Source: Bacteroidales bacterium
GTDB lineage: Bacteria > Bacteroidota > Bacteroidia > Bacteroidales > Lentimicrobiaceae
Reading direction: 5' to 3'
DNA length: 64,000 bases
Assembly (NCBI GenBank): GCA_016705005.1
Contig: JADIZB010000022.1
Coordinates: 1 to 64,000, forward strand
Numbering within the stretch: the stretch's first letter is position 1; every line of letters begins with the position of its first letter. The notes under the pieces were generated by a model that saw only the letters and a program-made list of their open reading frames with translations, was not told the origin of the DNA and ran no database searches. Shown here piece after piece: positions 55,125 through 64,000 of this stretch. Both the position numbers and the translations under genes were made by a program.

Positions 55125-58100
55125 ATGAGAACATTACTCCAATCAGGATTCGGACAGAGAGTGCAGAAAACAGCCGGAATTTCAGTCAGGTTGTTATTAT
55201 TGGCTGCCTTTAGTCAACTGGCATTTATTGATCGTGCCAATGCGCAGGATGCCTTTATTACCAGCGATGGTCTCACAACCATCTGTGAAGGGGAGAGTAC
55301 AACCCTTCAGGTAATTATCGGGGCCAGCGAAGGGCCATATACTGTGGTCTATAGTGATGGTACAAGTAATTATACTGTCTCGGATTATGAGAGTATTGCA
55401 GACCCGGAAGATCCGCAGTATGGAGGAGATCCGATTATTGTATCGCCTGTTGTCACCACGACCTATTCGCTGGTTAGTGTTCATGACGCGGGTAACAATT
55501 CTCTACCGGTGAGTTCAGCAACCATTACCATTACGGTTAATCCATTACCAACAAATCTGGTAATTACTGTTAACCCTGCATCGCCCGTTTGCCCATCGGT
55601 TAACTTTACCATTTCGGCAACAGCAACAAATGGTAATGCCTATGAATTATGGAACCAGGCCAATACTGTAAAGACCGATGATCTGCCGTATACAACTTCA
55701 ATTACTTCGACTTCTCATTATACAGTAAGGGCGATCAGTTCCTTTGGATGCACAATTTCGCAGGCCCTGACCGTGAATCTGGAAAGTACCCCACCGTCAA
55801 TCACCTGTCCGGGCAATCAGACCCTTAATCCCGGAGCCGGCACCTGTAACGCTTCGCTTCCCGATTACAGGGGAAGTGTTACCGTGAGTGATAACTGCAC
55901 CCCATCCGGGTCAATCACGCTCAGCCAGAGTCCCGCACCCGGAACGGTAATTTCCGGACACAACACCAGTCAAATTGTTACCATCACCGCTACTGATGCT
56001 GCAGGAAACACAAATTCCTGCAATTTTAATGTTACGCTGGTCGATAACATCAACCCCCAGATTTCATGTGTAGGCAATCAGACCGTTCCTGCAAGTGCAA
56101 GTTGTACCTATACACATTCTGGTACAGCCTGGAATCCCGCCGGAACAGATAACTGTACTGTTGCATCTGTTTCTTATTCACTGTCAGGTGCCACCACAGG
56201 TACCGGTACCAATCTGAACGGAGTTACTTTTCAGCCTGGAACAACCACCGTTACCTGGACAGTGACCGATGGTGCAGGTCGTACTTCGCAGTGCAGTTTT
56301 AATGTATCAATCGAAGATAACGAGAATCCAACGGTAAGTTGTCCTGGCAACCAGTCTGTCAATACTGCTGCCGGAGTTTGTACCTATACCCACAGCGGCA
56401 CCACGTGGAATGTAACTGCGAATGATAACTGCGCAGTGGCTTCAATAAGCTATGTTCTTTCAGGGGCAACCACTGCTACAATTCCTTCAACCCTTAACGG
56501 AGCCGTTTTCAACATTGGATTGACCACTGTAACAGTAACGGTAGCTGATGGTGCTCCGATTCCCAATACAGCTTCCTGTAGTTTTACAGTGACTGTTAAC
56601 GACAACCAGAATCCGAACATTACCTGCCCCTCAAACATATCGGTAAGTAATAGCGCAGGAAACTGTTCTGCCAGTGTTACAGTTCCGGTCATTGTTTTTG
56701 GAGACAACTGCGGAGGTTCTTCTATAGCCTGGAGTTCGACCGGTGCCACAACACTGAGTGGCAATGGTCAGATCGGCACCCAGACCTTTAACATTGGAAC
56801 AACAACCATAACAGTAGTTGCCACCGATGCCTCAAGCCGGACAGCACAATGTAGTTTTACTGTGACGGTGAACGACACTGAAAATCCGACCATCACCTGT
56901 CCGTCAAATATTACGGCAGACAATGGCATCGGACTCTGCACCACCAATGTGGCAATACCATCAATTACCTTTGATGATAATTGTCCGGGCGAATCTATCT
57001 CCTGGAGTACAGCCGGTGCAACTTCTCTGAGTGGCAACGGCCAGCCGGGAACCCAAACCTTCAATGTCGGGATCACAACCATTACGATAACAGTAACTGA
57101 TGCGGCCAACAACACCGCATCCTGTAATTTTACGGTTACAATCAGCGACAACGAAGATCCGACCATCACATGTCCGTCAGATATTTCAGCCAATAACGGA
57201 GCAGGCTTATGTTCGGCCAGTGTTGTTGTACCTGCTGTAACATATGATGATAACTGCGCCGGATCATCCATTGCCTGGACTCTGAGTGGAGCTACCACCG
57301 GATCCGGCAACGGTCAGATCGGCACCAGATCCTTTTATGTGGGTACTACTACTGTGAACTATACGGTCTCTGATGGTGCTTCTCCAGCCAATACAGCAAC
57401 CTGCAGTTTTACAATTACAATTAGTGATAATGAGGCTCCTGTTATCAGCGGGTGTCCTGCCAACATTACCAGAACGAGTGGTGCCGGTGTTTGTACCGCA
57501 ACTGTATCATGGACTGAGCCTACAGCTGCAGATAATTGTACTGCAGCCGGAAACCTTGTCTGGACCAAATCACATCTGCCAGGAAGTGTATTTTCAGCTG
57601 GTACAACCAATGTTACCTATACGGCAACAGATGCAGCAGGAAACATCAGCAATGTATGCAGTTTCACTGTGACAGTTGTTGACAATCAGAAACCTGTTAT
57701 CAGCGGGTGCCCAACAAATATAAACACCGGAACAGGTCCCGGCAGTTGTAATGCGGTTGTTTCATGGACTGAACCAACAGCTACTGACAACTGCACAGCT
57801 TCAGGATCACTGGTCTGGACAAAATCGCATTTACCGGGTGCTACCTTCAACACCGGAACAACTACGGTAACTTACACAGTTGCCGATGCCGGCGGAAATG
57901 TAAGTAATCCCTGCTCATTTACAGTAACCGTAACGGATAACATTGCCCCAACGGCCACCTGTAAACCGGCAACAATATATCTTAACGGTTCGGGAACGGC
58001 CACGCTTGCCATCATTGATGTAAATGATGGATCTACCGACAATTGTACTGCCCAGGGCAGTCTCGTGATCACCCTGAGCAAAACAAATTTCAATTGTTCC

Positions 58101-61100
58101 AATCTGGGTGCCAACACAGTTGTAATGACTGTAAGAGATGCATCCGGCAATCAGAGTACCTGTAATGCAACGGTAACAGTTGTTGATAATACACCTCCGG
58201 TAATATCTGCAACAGCCGGAACTGTGACATCAAATGTGAACGCAAATTCAGGTGTTTGTTATTATACTGTAAACGGCAATGAGTATGATCCATCTGTGAC
58301 GGATAACTGTTCGGGAACAGTTCTATCCTATTCGGTAACAGGAGCCACTACATTAAGTGGTACAGGTTCACTGGCCGGGAAGCAATTGAGTAAAGGAGCG
58401 AATCTTATTACCTGGAGTGCTACTGATGGATCAGGAAATACAGTAGTAGTTCCATTAGCATTTACCAAAACAGTTATTGATAACCAGCCACCTTCGATAT
58501 CAAGTATCGGGAATCAGAACAGAAATACAAATACAGGTTGTGGATATACTGTTTCAGGGTCAGAATTTAATCCGACATATAGTGATAACTGCGGTGCCGG
58601 GAATCTTATCATAACTTATTCCATAAACGGTGGAAGTGCCGTTCAATCGAATTCACTAGCAGGTGTATTGCTTGCAACCGGTATCAATACCATTGTCTGG
58701 ACAGCCAGCGATGGACTTAACAGCAGTACCAGTACCTTCAGGGTAACTGTGGCCGATGATGATGCACCCTCAATTACATCAATCAGCAACATAACCATTG
58801 AAATTTCGGTAGGTTGTGGTGCCGTTGTCAACTGGACCGAACCGGTAGCAAGTGATAACTGTGCTGTGACTGTTTTCGGTCAGGTTACAGGACTTGCGAG
58901 TGGAAGTACATTCCCGATCGGGACCACGCTGATCCGCTATCGCGCCCTTGATGCAGCCGGAAATTCAACATTTATGAGTTTCAATGTAATTGTAAATGAC
59001 CTGACACCTCCCGATCTTACCTGTCCTTCAGGAAGTCCTTTTTCAAGGGTGACCGGAGCTGGTGTTTGTTTTTATTCCGTCAGCGGAACAGAGTTTGACC
59101 CTACCACCAATGACGGATGCCCTGTAACGGCCATCAACTCGTTTGACGGAACCAATACCCTTGCAGGTAAGCAATTACCGGCAGGTAATCATACCATTAA
59201 CTGGACAGCGACCGATGGATCGGGAAATAATTCGACCTGTTCAGTTGAGGTCAATGTTACAGATAATCAGAATCCGACGTTTGACCAACCGACCGGAAAT
59301 CCGGCAGGAAGCTATGCTTATACAAGGAATACAGACCCGGGCGTTTGTTACTACACCATACCAGGAACGGATTTTGACCTGAGAAACATCTCAGATAACT
59401 GTTCTACTGAAACACCTACCTACATAATAACGAAAAACGGTTCCACCGTTTATACCGGTTCAGGTACTTTAGCCGGTCTTCAATTACCCAAAGACCAGAA
59501 TTTCCCCTATGCAATTGTCTGGACACTTGAAGATGCCAACGGAAACATTGTCACAGCTTTGGCTTTTACAATCCTGGTTCTGGATAATCAGCCACCACAG
59601 TTCGTTTGTCATGGCAATGAAATAAGGACAGCTCCGGGTGGCAGCTGCAATTATACGATATCTGGTACCGAGTTTGACCCAACCAGTCTCACCGACAACT
59701 GCGATATTCCCGCCAATCTGACCGTATCCTATACACTTGATGGTGTTCCGGGAGCAGGTACAACCATGGCCGGCATTATTCTTTCGGCCGGTGTTCATAC
59801 AATAGTCTGGACAATTGAAGATCTTTCGGGCAACATCAATACATGTACCTTTACAGTAACCATCAGGGATACTGTATTTCCAACGATTACTCCAATCGCT
59901 GACCAGTCAAGGTTCGCCCCTTCCACTTCATGTGATTATACTGCCATAGGTACAGAATTCGATCCGGTAGTAAACGATAACTGTCCATCACCATTGCTGG
60001 TTAACAATCAGAACGGACTTGCAACACTTAACGGTTTTGTTTTTCCGGTAGGAATCACTGTGGTTGTCTGGACTGCCACTGATGCATCAGATAATGCAAC
60101 AACGATGGAATTTGAAGTAAATGTAATTGACAATATACCACCGGATTATGATATTCCGGCTTCTGAAACCAGAAGTGCTTCCACCGCCCATTGCTATTAT
60201 ACAGCCATAGACGATGAATTTGATCCCCGGAATATTGAAGATAACTGTACAGATGCCAACTTCTATATTACAAACGATTACAATAATTACCGATCTCTGG
60301 CCTATGAACAATTTCCTGTAGGAACAACGGAGGTTGTCTGGACTGTCAGGGATTTTCATGGAAATGTTCATAACGAAACCATTGTGATTACCATCGACGA
60401 TGATACTGATCCGGTGATCAATTGTCCTTTGAATGCCTATGTCAGGGTTGTTGATGACGGTCAGACCTACTATACTGTCGGAGTAAATGAATTTACACCG
60501 GTAACCACCGACAATTGCGCGGTTATATCATATACCAATAATATAAACAGTGGCTCCAACCTGAATGGATATCATTTATCCACGGGTACACATAACATAA
60601 CCTGGACATCACTGGATGGATCGGGCAATGACACTCAATGCACCTTTACGGTTTATGTTGTGACGGATCTGTATCCTCCGGTTACCTGTGTTGGTGATCA
60701 GTTAAAATCAGCCGGTAGCGGGGTCTGCAGTTATACAGTGACTGGTACGGAGTTTGACGCCACTTCCACTTCGGGTGCAGCAACGCTTCTGAATAATTTT
60801 GACAATACTTCTTCACTGGCAGGTTCCGTATTTCCGGTTGGAACGACTCTGGTTACATGGACAGCCTCTCAGGTGATCAACGGAACCAATTACAGCAACA
60901 GTTGCAGTTTTTATGTCACTGTCGTTGACAATGAGAATCCGGTAATCACACCGGCAGCCAATGTTTCAGTAACGACCAATAACGGTTGTTATGCCACCAG
61001 TGTTGATCTGGGTACGCCTTCAACATCTGATAACTGCTCGGTTTACTCAACATGGAGTAATTCCCCATACTATTTTGGAATTGGTACAACCACCGTTACC

Positions 61101-64000
61101 TGGTGGGTTGAAGATATTCATGGAAATACCTCATCAGCCACACAGACAGTTACTGTAACCGACGATGATGATCCTTATCTGAGTTGCCCGGGATCGATCT
61201 GCCGTCAGGTTGATGATGGTCAGAGTTATTATACTGTTTTTGGTCATGAATTTGACCCTTATGGTACCTGGGATTGCTCGGGTATCCTGTCAATTACCAA
61301 CGATTTTAACGGCAATGCCTCGCTGGCAGGTGCCCAGATTCCGACATCCGTTACATCCATTACATGGACAGTAACCGACAATGCAAGCAATGTTTCAACC
61401 TGTACCATTGCCATTGATATCCGGACCACAGATCCGCCGGCAGTGACATGCCGCGGAAATGAAACCAGAACCACAGATCCCGATGAATGTAGTTATGTTG
61501 CTACGGGAGGTGAATTTGATGTCAGCACTACACAATCGTCCCCTGCGGTCGTACTGACACATAATATTCAAACGACTACCCCTGGTACTTTACCATACGC
61601 CCCTTCAGCAAATTCTCTTGCCGGTGCCGAGTTTCCGACCGGAACAACAACGATTGTATGGACGGCTACATCCGGTTCGGATGTGAATACCTGCTGTACA
61701 TTTACAGTCCATGTTTATGACGATCAGGATCCTTCAGTTTCATGGCCGGGCAATATTACAGTGAATGTAGATGCTGGCAGCTGCCTAGCTACCGGAGTGG
61801 TTGTCGGAACTCCCACAGCCTCCGATAACTGTACTGCATCCGGATCAATTACTGCTACCAGAACACCATCCGGAACCACATTTGCCATTGGAACCACGAA
61901 TATTTACTGGACTGTTCATGATTTGAACGGGAACTATGTTTACCATACACAAACCGTCACAGTTGTTGACAATATCGCTCCGGACATTGATTGTCCGTTA
62001 ACGACCTATTACCGTGAATTCAACAATTCGACCGTTAACTACTATACAGTTGTCGGAACAGAATTCAGGCCCAATGTAACAGAGAATTGCATACTAACTT
62101 CATATATCAATAACCGCAACGGCTGGACAACCCTGAACGGGGTTCAGCTAACGATCGGTAATCATGCCATTGTCTGGACAGCAACTGATGCCAGTTCAAA
62201 TACCGATCAGTGTACGGTTAATATTACTGTTGTTGATTCATTTGAGCCATTGCTCAGCTGTCCGGAAGATGCTTATCTCGACAGTCCATCAGATCAGTGC
62301 ACCCATACCGTAAGTGGTACGGACCTTGATCCTGTATTTACCAATCTTTCAGTAATTCCCGGCAGGACACTTACCCATAATTTTGCAGGCGCACCACTGA
62401 ATACTACCTTAAACGGAGCCGCCTTCCCGATCGGAACGACAACAGTTACGTGGACAGCCACCCAGACCATCGGAGGGATTGATTATACAAGTACCTGTAC
62501 CTATGATGTTGTTGTCAGAGACCGCATTGCGCCGGTGGTTGACCTTCCTTTCCCGAATGTTTCCCTTCCTGTTGATGATGGTGAATGTTATTCTACAGCT
62601 GCCTTAACAGCACCAACAGCAACCGATAATTGTACTGCACCCGGAAGTCTGACAATCACCAGCAATTCGGCAATGTATTTCCCATTCCTTGTTGGAGTAA
62701 CCAATATCAGGTGGACCATTGCAGATGCAAGCGGCAATCAGACGGTTTATACACAGCAGGTTACAGTGTTTGATGATGAAGGACCGGTAATTACCAATTG
62801 CCCGGTTGCCGATGTAACCGGAACAGCAGCAGGTGAAAACTGTGAAGCAGTTGTTTCATGGCCACCACTGGTAGCAACAGATGAATGTTCAGGTGTTGCC
62901 AGTTTTACATCCACCCACTCACCCGGTACTTTATTCCCGGTAGGGACAACCGTTGTAACCTATACTGCAACTGACAATGAAGACAACGTTTCAACCTGTG
63001 TATTTAATGTTGTTGTCAATGATACTCCACCTTCCATTCTTTGTGTAGGTGACAAAACCAGAAATACGAATTCGGGTAACTGTTCATACCTTGTGCTGGG
63101 AAATGAACTGGATCCTGTTGATTTTGATGATAATTGTTCAACACCGGCCATAACCTGGAGTTTTATTCATCCTGAAACAGGATTGCCTGTAACAGGTAAC
63201 AACACATTGTCCGGAGTTGCCATTCCCCGCGGAAGTAATAACGGTCCAGGCACGGGTGAGATTACGATCACCTGGACAGCCACAGATGAAAATCTGAATT
63301 TTGATGATTGTTCATTTGTACTTACCATAGTGGATGCAGAGGCACCTGTTATCGTGGTTCCCGGCAACCAGACCCGTAGCACCGACCTGCACCAGAATTA
63401 TTATACCGTTCAGGGTGGTGAGTTTGACGATGTAACTGCCAGTGATAATTGCGGTATTGTAACAAAACTCGTAAATGAATATAGTGTTCCGACACTTGCC
63501 GGACTTCAGCTACAGATGGGTGAGAACACCATTACCTGGTTTGCCGAGGACGATATGGGTAACCGCAGTCAGGCTGTTTTCTACGCTTATGTAATCGATA
63601 CTGAGCCCCCAAGGGTAACCAACGTTCCTGAAAATATTACTGTTAATACGCTCAGCGGTTGTAGTGTTGCTGTAAATTATACACCTCCGGTCATCATTGA
63701 TAATGTTACGCTTATCGGAGATCTGGTTATAACTGTTTCACCTGACTATGCCGTTCCTGGTTATGTATTCCCTGTTGGGGTAACTGAAGTTACCTATTCA
63801 GTTGTAGATGAAACAGGCAATTCCCTGGTTTATACTTTTGATGTTACTGTGATTGATAATATCAATCCGACACTTACCTGTGCTGCAGGCAGCCCTGGGA
63901 ATGAATTCCACAGGGGGACTGACCTTAACCAGGCTTATTATACAACATCCGGGACGGAATTTGATCCTACCGAGTACTTTGATAACTGTGCCGTCACGCT
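55125..64000 (+). CDS. Giant secreted HYR-repeat protein, partial (3' end outside window)
   Basis: The reading frame is open from the ATG at 55125 to the window end: 2958 codons plus two bases, with no stop, read codon by codon. A signal peptide occupies residues 1-41 (VRLLLLAAFSQLAFIDRANAQ). An Ig/PKD-like region (about 42-220) follows, then about 31 tandem HYR-type beta-sandwich domains of 80-90 residues. These carry the recurring pattern D-N-x-x-P-x-[IV]-x-C-P-x-N, later x-D-N-C, G-T-T-x-V-x-[WY]-T-A-T-D, and C-x-F-x-V-x-V. HYR domains act in adhesion. Domain subtypes alternate and show a three-domain higher-order repeat at 60396-62771. The expected C-terminal sorting signal for type IX secretion lies beyond the window. 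Confidence 0.93.
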   Translation, partial: MRTLLQSGFGQRVQKTAGISVRLLLLAAFSQLAFIDRANAQDAFITSDGLTTICEGESTTLQVIIGASEGPYTVVYSDGTSNYTVSDYESIADPEDPQYGGDPIIVSPVVTTTYSLVSVHDAGNNSLPVSSATITITVNPLPTNLVITVNPASPVCPSVNFTISATATNGNAYELWNQANTVKTDDLPYTTSITSTSHYTVRAISSFGCTISQALTVNLESTPPSITCPGNQTLNPGAGTCNASLPDYRGSVTVSDNCTPSGSITLSQSPAPGTVISGHNTSQIVTITATDAAGNTNSCNFNVTLVDNINPQISCVGNQTVPASASCTYTHSGTAWNPAGTDNCTVASVSYSLSGATTGTGTNLNGVTFQPGTTTVTWTVTDGAGRTSQCSFNVSIEDNENPTVSCPGNQSVNTAAGVCTYTHSGTTWNVTANDNCAVASISYVLSGATTATIPSTLNGAVFNIGLTTVTVTVADGAPIPNTASCSFTVTVNDNQNPNITCPSNISVSNSAGNCSASVTVPVIVFGDNCGGSSIAWSSTGATTLSGNGQIGTQTFNIGTTTITVVATDASSRTAQCSFTVTVNDTENPTITCPSNITADNGIGLCTTNVAIPSITFDDNCPGESISWSTAGATSLSGNGQPGTQTFNVGITTITITVTDAANNTASCNFTVTISDNEDPTITCPSDISANNGAGLCSASVVVPAVTYDDNCAGSSIAWTLSGATTGSGNGQIGTRSFYVGTTTVNYTVSDGASPANTATCSFTITISDNEAPVISGCPANITRTSGAGVCTATVSWTEPTAADNCTAAGNLVWTKSHLPGSVFSAGTTNVTYTATDAAGNISNVCSFTVTVVDNQKPVISGCPTNINTGTGPGSCNAVVSWTEPTATDNCTASGSLVWTKSHLPGATFNTGTTTVTYTVADAGGNVSNPCSFTVTVTDNIAPTATCKPATIYLNGSGTATLAIIDVNDGSTDNCTAQGSLVITLSKTNFNCSNLGANTVVMTVRDASGNQSTCNATVTVVDNTPPVISATAGTVTSNVNANSGVCYYTVNGNEYDPSVTDNCSGTVLSYSVTGATTLSGTGSLAGKQLSKGANLITWSATDGSGNTVVVPLAFTKTVIDNQPPSISSIGNQNRNTNTGCGYTVSGSEFNPTYSDNCGAGNLIITYSINGGSAVQSNSLAGVLLATGINTIVWTASDGLNSSTSTFRVTVADDDAPSITSISNITIEISVGCGAVVNWTEPVASDNCAVTVFGQVTGLASGSTFPIGTTLIRYRALDAAGNSTFMSFNVIVNDLTPPDLTCPSGSPFSRVTGAGVCFYSVSGTEFDPTTNDGCPVTAINSFDGTNTLAGKQLPAGNHTINWTATDGSGNNSTCSVEVNVTDNQNPTFDQPTGNPAGSYAYTRNTDPGVCYYTIPGTDFDLRNISDNCSTETPTYIITKNGSTVYTGSGTLAGLQLPKDQNFPYAIVWTLEDANGNIVTALAFTILVLDNQPPQFVCHGNEIRTAPGGSCNYTISGTEFDPTSLTDNCDIPANLTVSYTLDGVPGAGTTMAGIILSAGVHTIVWTIEDLSGNINTCTFTVTIRDTVFPTITPIADQSRFAPSTSCDYTAIGTEFDPVVNDNCPSPLLVNNQNGLATLNGFVFPVGITVVVWTATDASDNATTMEFEVNVIDNIPPDYDIPASETRSASTAHCYYTAIDDEFDPRNIEDNCTDANFYITNDYNNYRSLAYEQFPVGTTEVVWTVRDFHGNVHNETIVITIDDDTDPVINCPLNAYVRVVDDGQTYYTVGVNEFTPVTTDNCAVISYTNNINSGSNLNGYHLSTGTHNITWTSLDGSGNDTQCTFTVYVVTDLYPPVTCVGDQLKSAGSGVCSYTVTGTEFDATSTSGAATLLNNFDNTSSLAGSVFPVGTTLVTWTASQVINGTNYSNSCSFYVTVVDNENPVITPAANVSVTTNNGCYATSVDLGTPSTSDNCSVYSTWSNSPYYFGIGTTTVTWWVEDIHGNTSSATQTVTVTDDDDPYLSCPGSICRQVDDGQSYYTVFGHEFDPYGTWDCSGILSITNDFNGNASLAGAQIPTSVTSITWTVTDNASNVSTCTIAIDIRTTDPPAVTCRGNETRTTDPDECSYVATGGEFDVSTTQSSPAVVLTHNIQTTTPGTLPYAPSANSLAGAEFPTGTTTIVWTATSGSDVNTCCTFTVHVYDDQDPSVSWPGNITVNVDAGSCLATGVVVGTPTASDNCTASGSITATRTPSGTTFAIGTTNIYWTVHDLNGNYVYHTQTVTVVDNIAPDIDCPLTTYYREFNNSTVNYYTVVGTEFRPNVTENCILTSYINNRNGWTTLNGVQLTIGNHAIVWTATDASSNTDQCTVNITVVDSFEPLLSCPEDAYLDSPSDQCTHTVSGTDLDPVFTNLSVIPGRTLTHNFAGAPLNTTLNGAAFPIGTTTVTWTATQTIGGIDYTSTCTYDVVVRDRIAPVVDLPFPNVSLPVDDGECYSTAALTAPTATDNCTAPGSLTITSNSAMYFPFLVGVTNIRWTIADASGNQTVYTQQVTVFDDEGPVITNCPVADVTGTAAGENCEAVVSWPPLVATDECSGVASFTSTHSPGTLFPVGTTVVTYTATDNEDNVSTCVFNVVVNDTPPSILCVGDKTRNTNSGNCSYLVLGNELDPVDFDDNCSTPAITWSFIHPETGLPVTGNNTLSGVAIPRGSNNGPGTGEITITWTATDENLNFDDCSFVLTIVDAEAPVIVVPGNQTRSTDLHQNYYTVQGGEFDDVTASDNCGIVTKLVNEYSVPTLAGLQLQMGENTITWFAEDDMGNRSQAVFYAYVIDTEPPRVTNVPENITVNTLSGCSVAVNYTPPVIIDNVTLIGDLVITVSPDYAVPGYVFPVGVTEVTYSVVDETGNSLVYTFDVTVIDNINPTLTCAAGSPGNEFHRGTDLNQAYYTTSGTEFDPTEYFDNCAVT
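60396..62771 (+). repeat. Higher-order triplet of HYR domains, three tandem copies
   Basis: Three consecutive blocks (60396-61160, 61161-61967, 61968-62771; 765, 807 and 804 bp) each contain the same ordered subtypes. The first is a domain with paired Tyr in place of the N-terminal Cys (Y-Y-T-V-x-G). The second is a domain mostly lacking D-N-C but with L-x-G/N-x-x-F-P-x-G-T-T. The third is a domain ending Q-x-V-T-V without the C-x-F Cys. Confidence 0.7.

Noticed and set aside
56450..63382. Many minus-strand open frames within the giant HYR gene
   Set aside because: Shadows of the plus-strand gene: Val/Thr/Ala-rich translations arising from the repeated Thr/Asn codons, with no start context.

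Overview
The window reads as a chromosomal segment of a Bacteroidota bacterium, most likely a free-living Bacteroidales-type organism. The evidence is GldD and GldE (gliding / type IX secretion accessory proteins), many perfect TAnnTTTG promoter -7 elements, family-specific genes (DUF4175, DUF4292, DUF6249, FISUMP, YwqK/MORN-like, GH109, HYR repeats) and genes that generally lack Shine-Dalgarno sequences. Most genes are intact and ordinary housekeeping or envelope genes. No phage, IS element, CRISPR array or defence island was recognised.

Layout. 1-3560: a LytS/LytTR two-component pair (beta-propeller sensor kinase plus response regulator) broken by many frameshifts, followed by about 600 bp of word-like intergenic repeats. 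4162-8860: exported proteins (pentapeptide-repeat lipoprotein, C1 peptidase, FISUMP protein) around folB, a CWC zinc protein and tRNA-Cys. 9083-11633: porin, FMN-binding protein and mntP, with a perfect 13-bp-arm palindrome at the porin promoter. 11911-17639: translation genes (glnS, tRNA-Gln, ProXp-ala-like editing protein, gltX) with a DUF2891 protein. 17822-32411: adenylate cyclase, DUF4175 coiled-coil protein, ybeY, mnmG flanked by two parS-like sites, methyltransferase, NtrY-like kinase, flippase. 32464-40399: dut, TPR, DUF4292, EnvC and tatA cluster, tRNA-Ala, thpR, DUF6249/ECF sigma/membrane module, fructosamine kinase. 40492-54207: lutB, rpiB, an AT-rich gap with DnaA-box-like sites, nadA, YwqK-like protein, SagB-like oxidoreductase, AraC regulator, GH109, gldD, gldE, buk, fRMsr, corA. 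55125-64000: the first 2958 codons of a giant secreted HYR-repeat protein that runs off the window.

Two things stand out. First, two exact copies of the classical parS sequence flank mnmG in inverted orientation, and an AT-rich intergenic with several TTATCAACA-type boxes lies 16-18 kb away. Together they suggest that this window lies in the origin-proximal domain of the chromosome, although gene orientation does not independently support an origin at that exact point. Second, the giant HYR protein is not a simple array: its domains fall into distinguishable subtypes, and at 60396-62771 a three-domain block is repeated three times as a higher-order unit. The porin/FMN/mntP locus with its palindromic operator candidate is the best lead for an uncharacterised regulated system.
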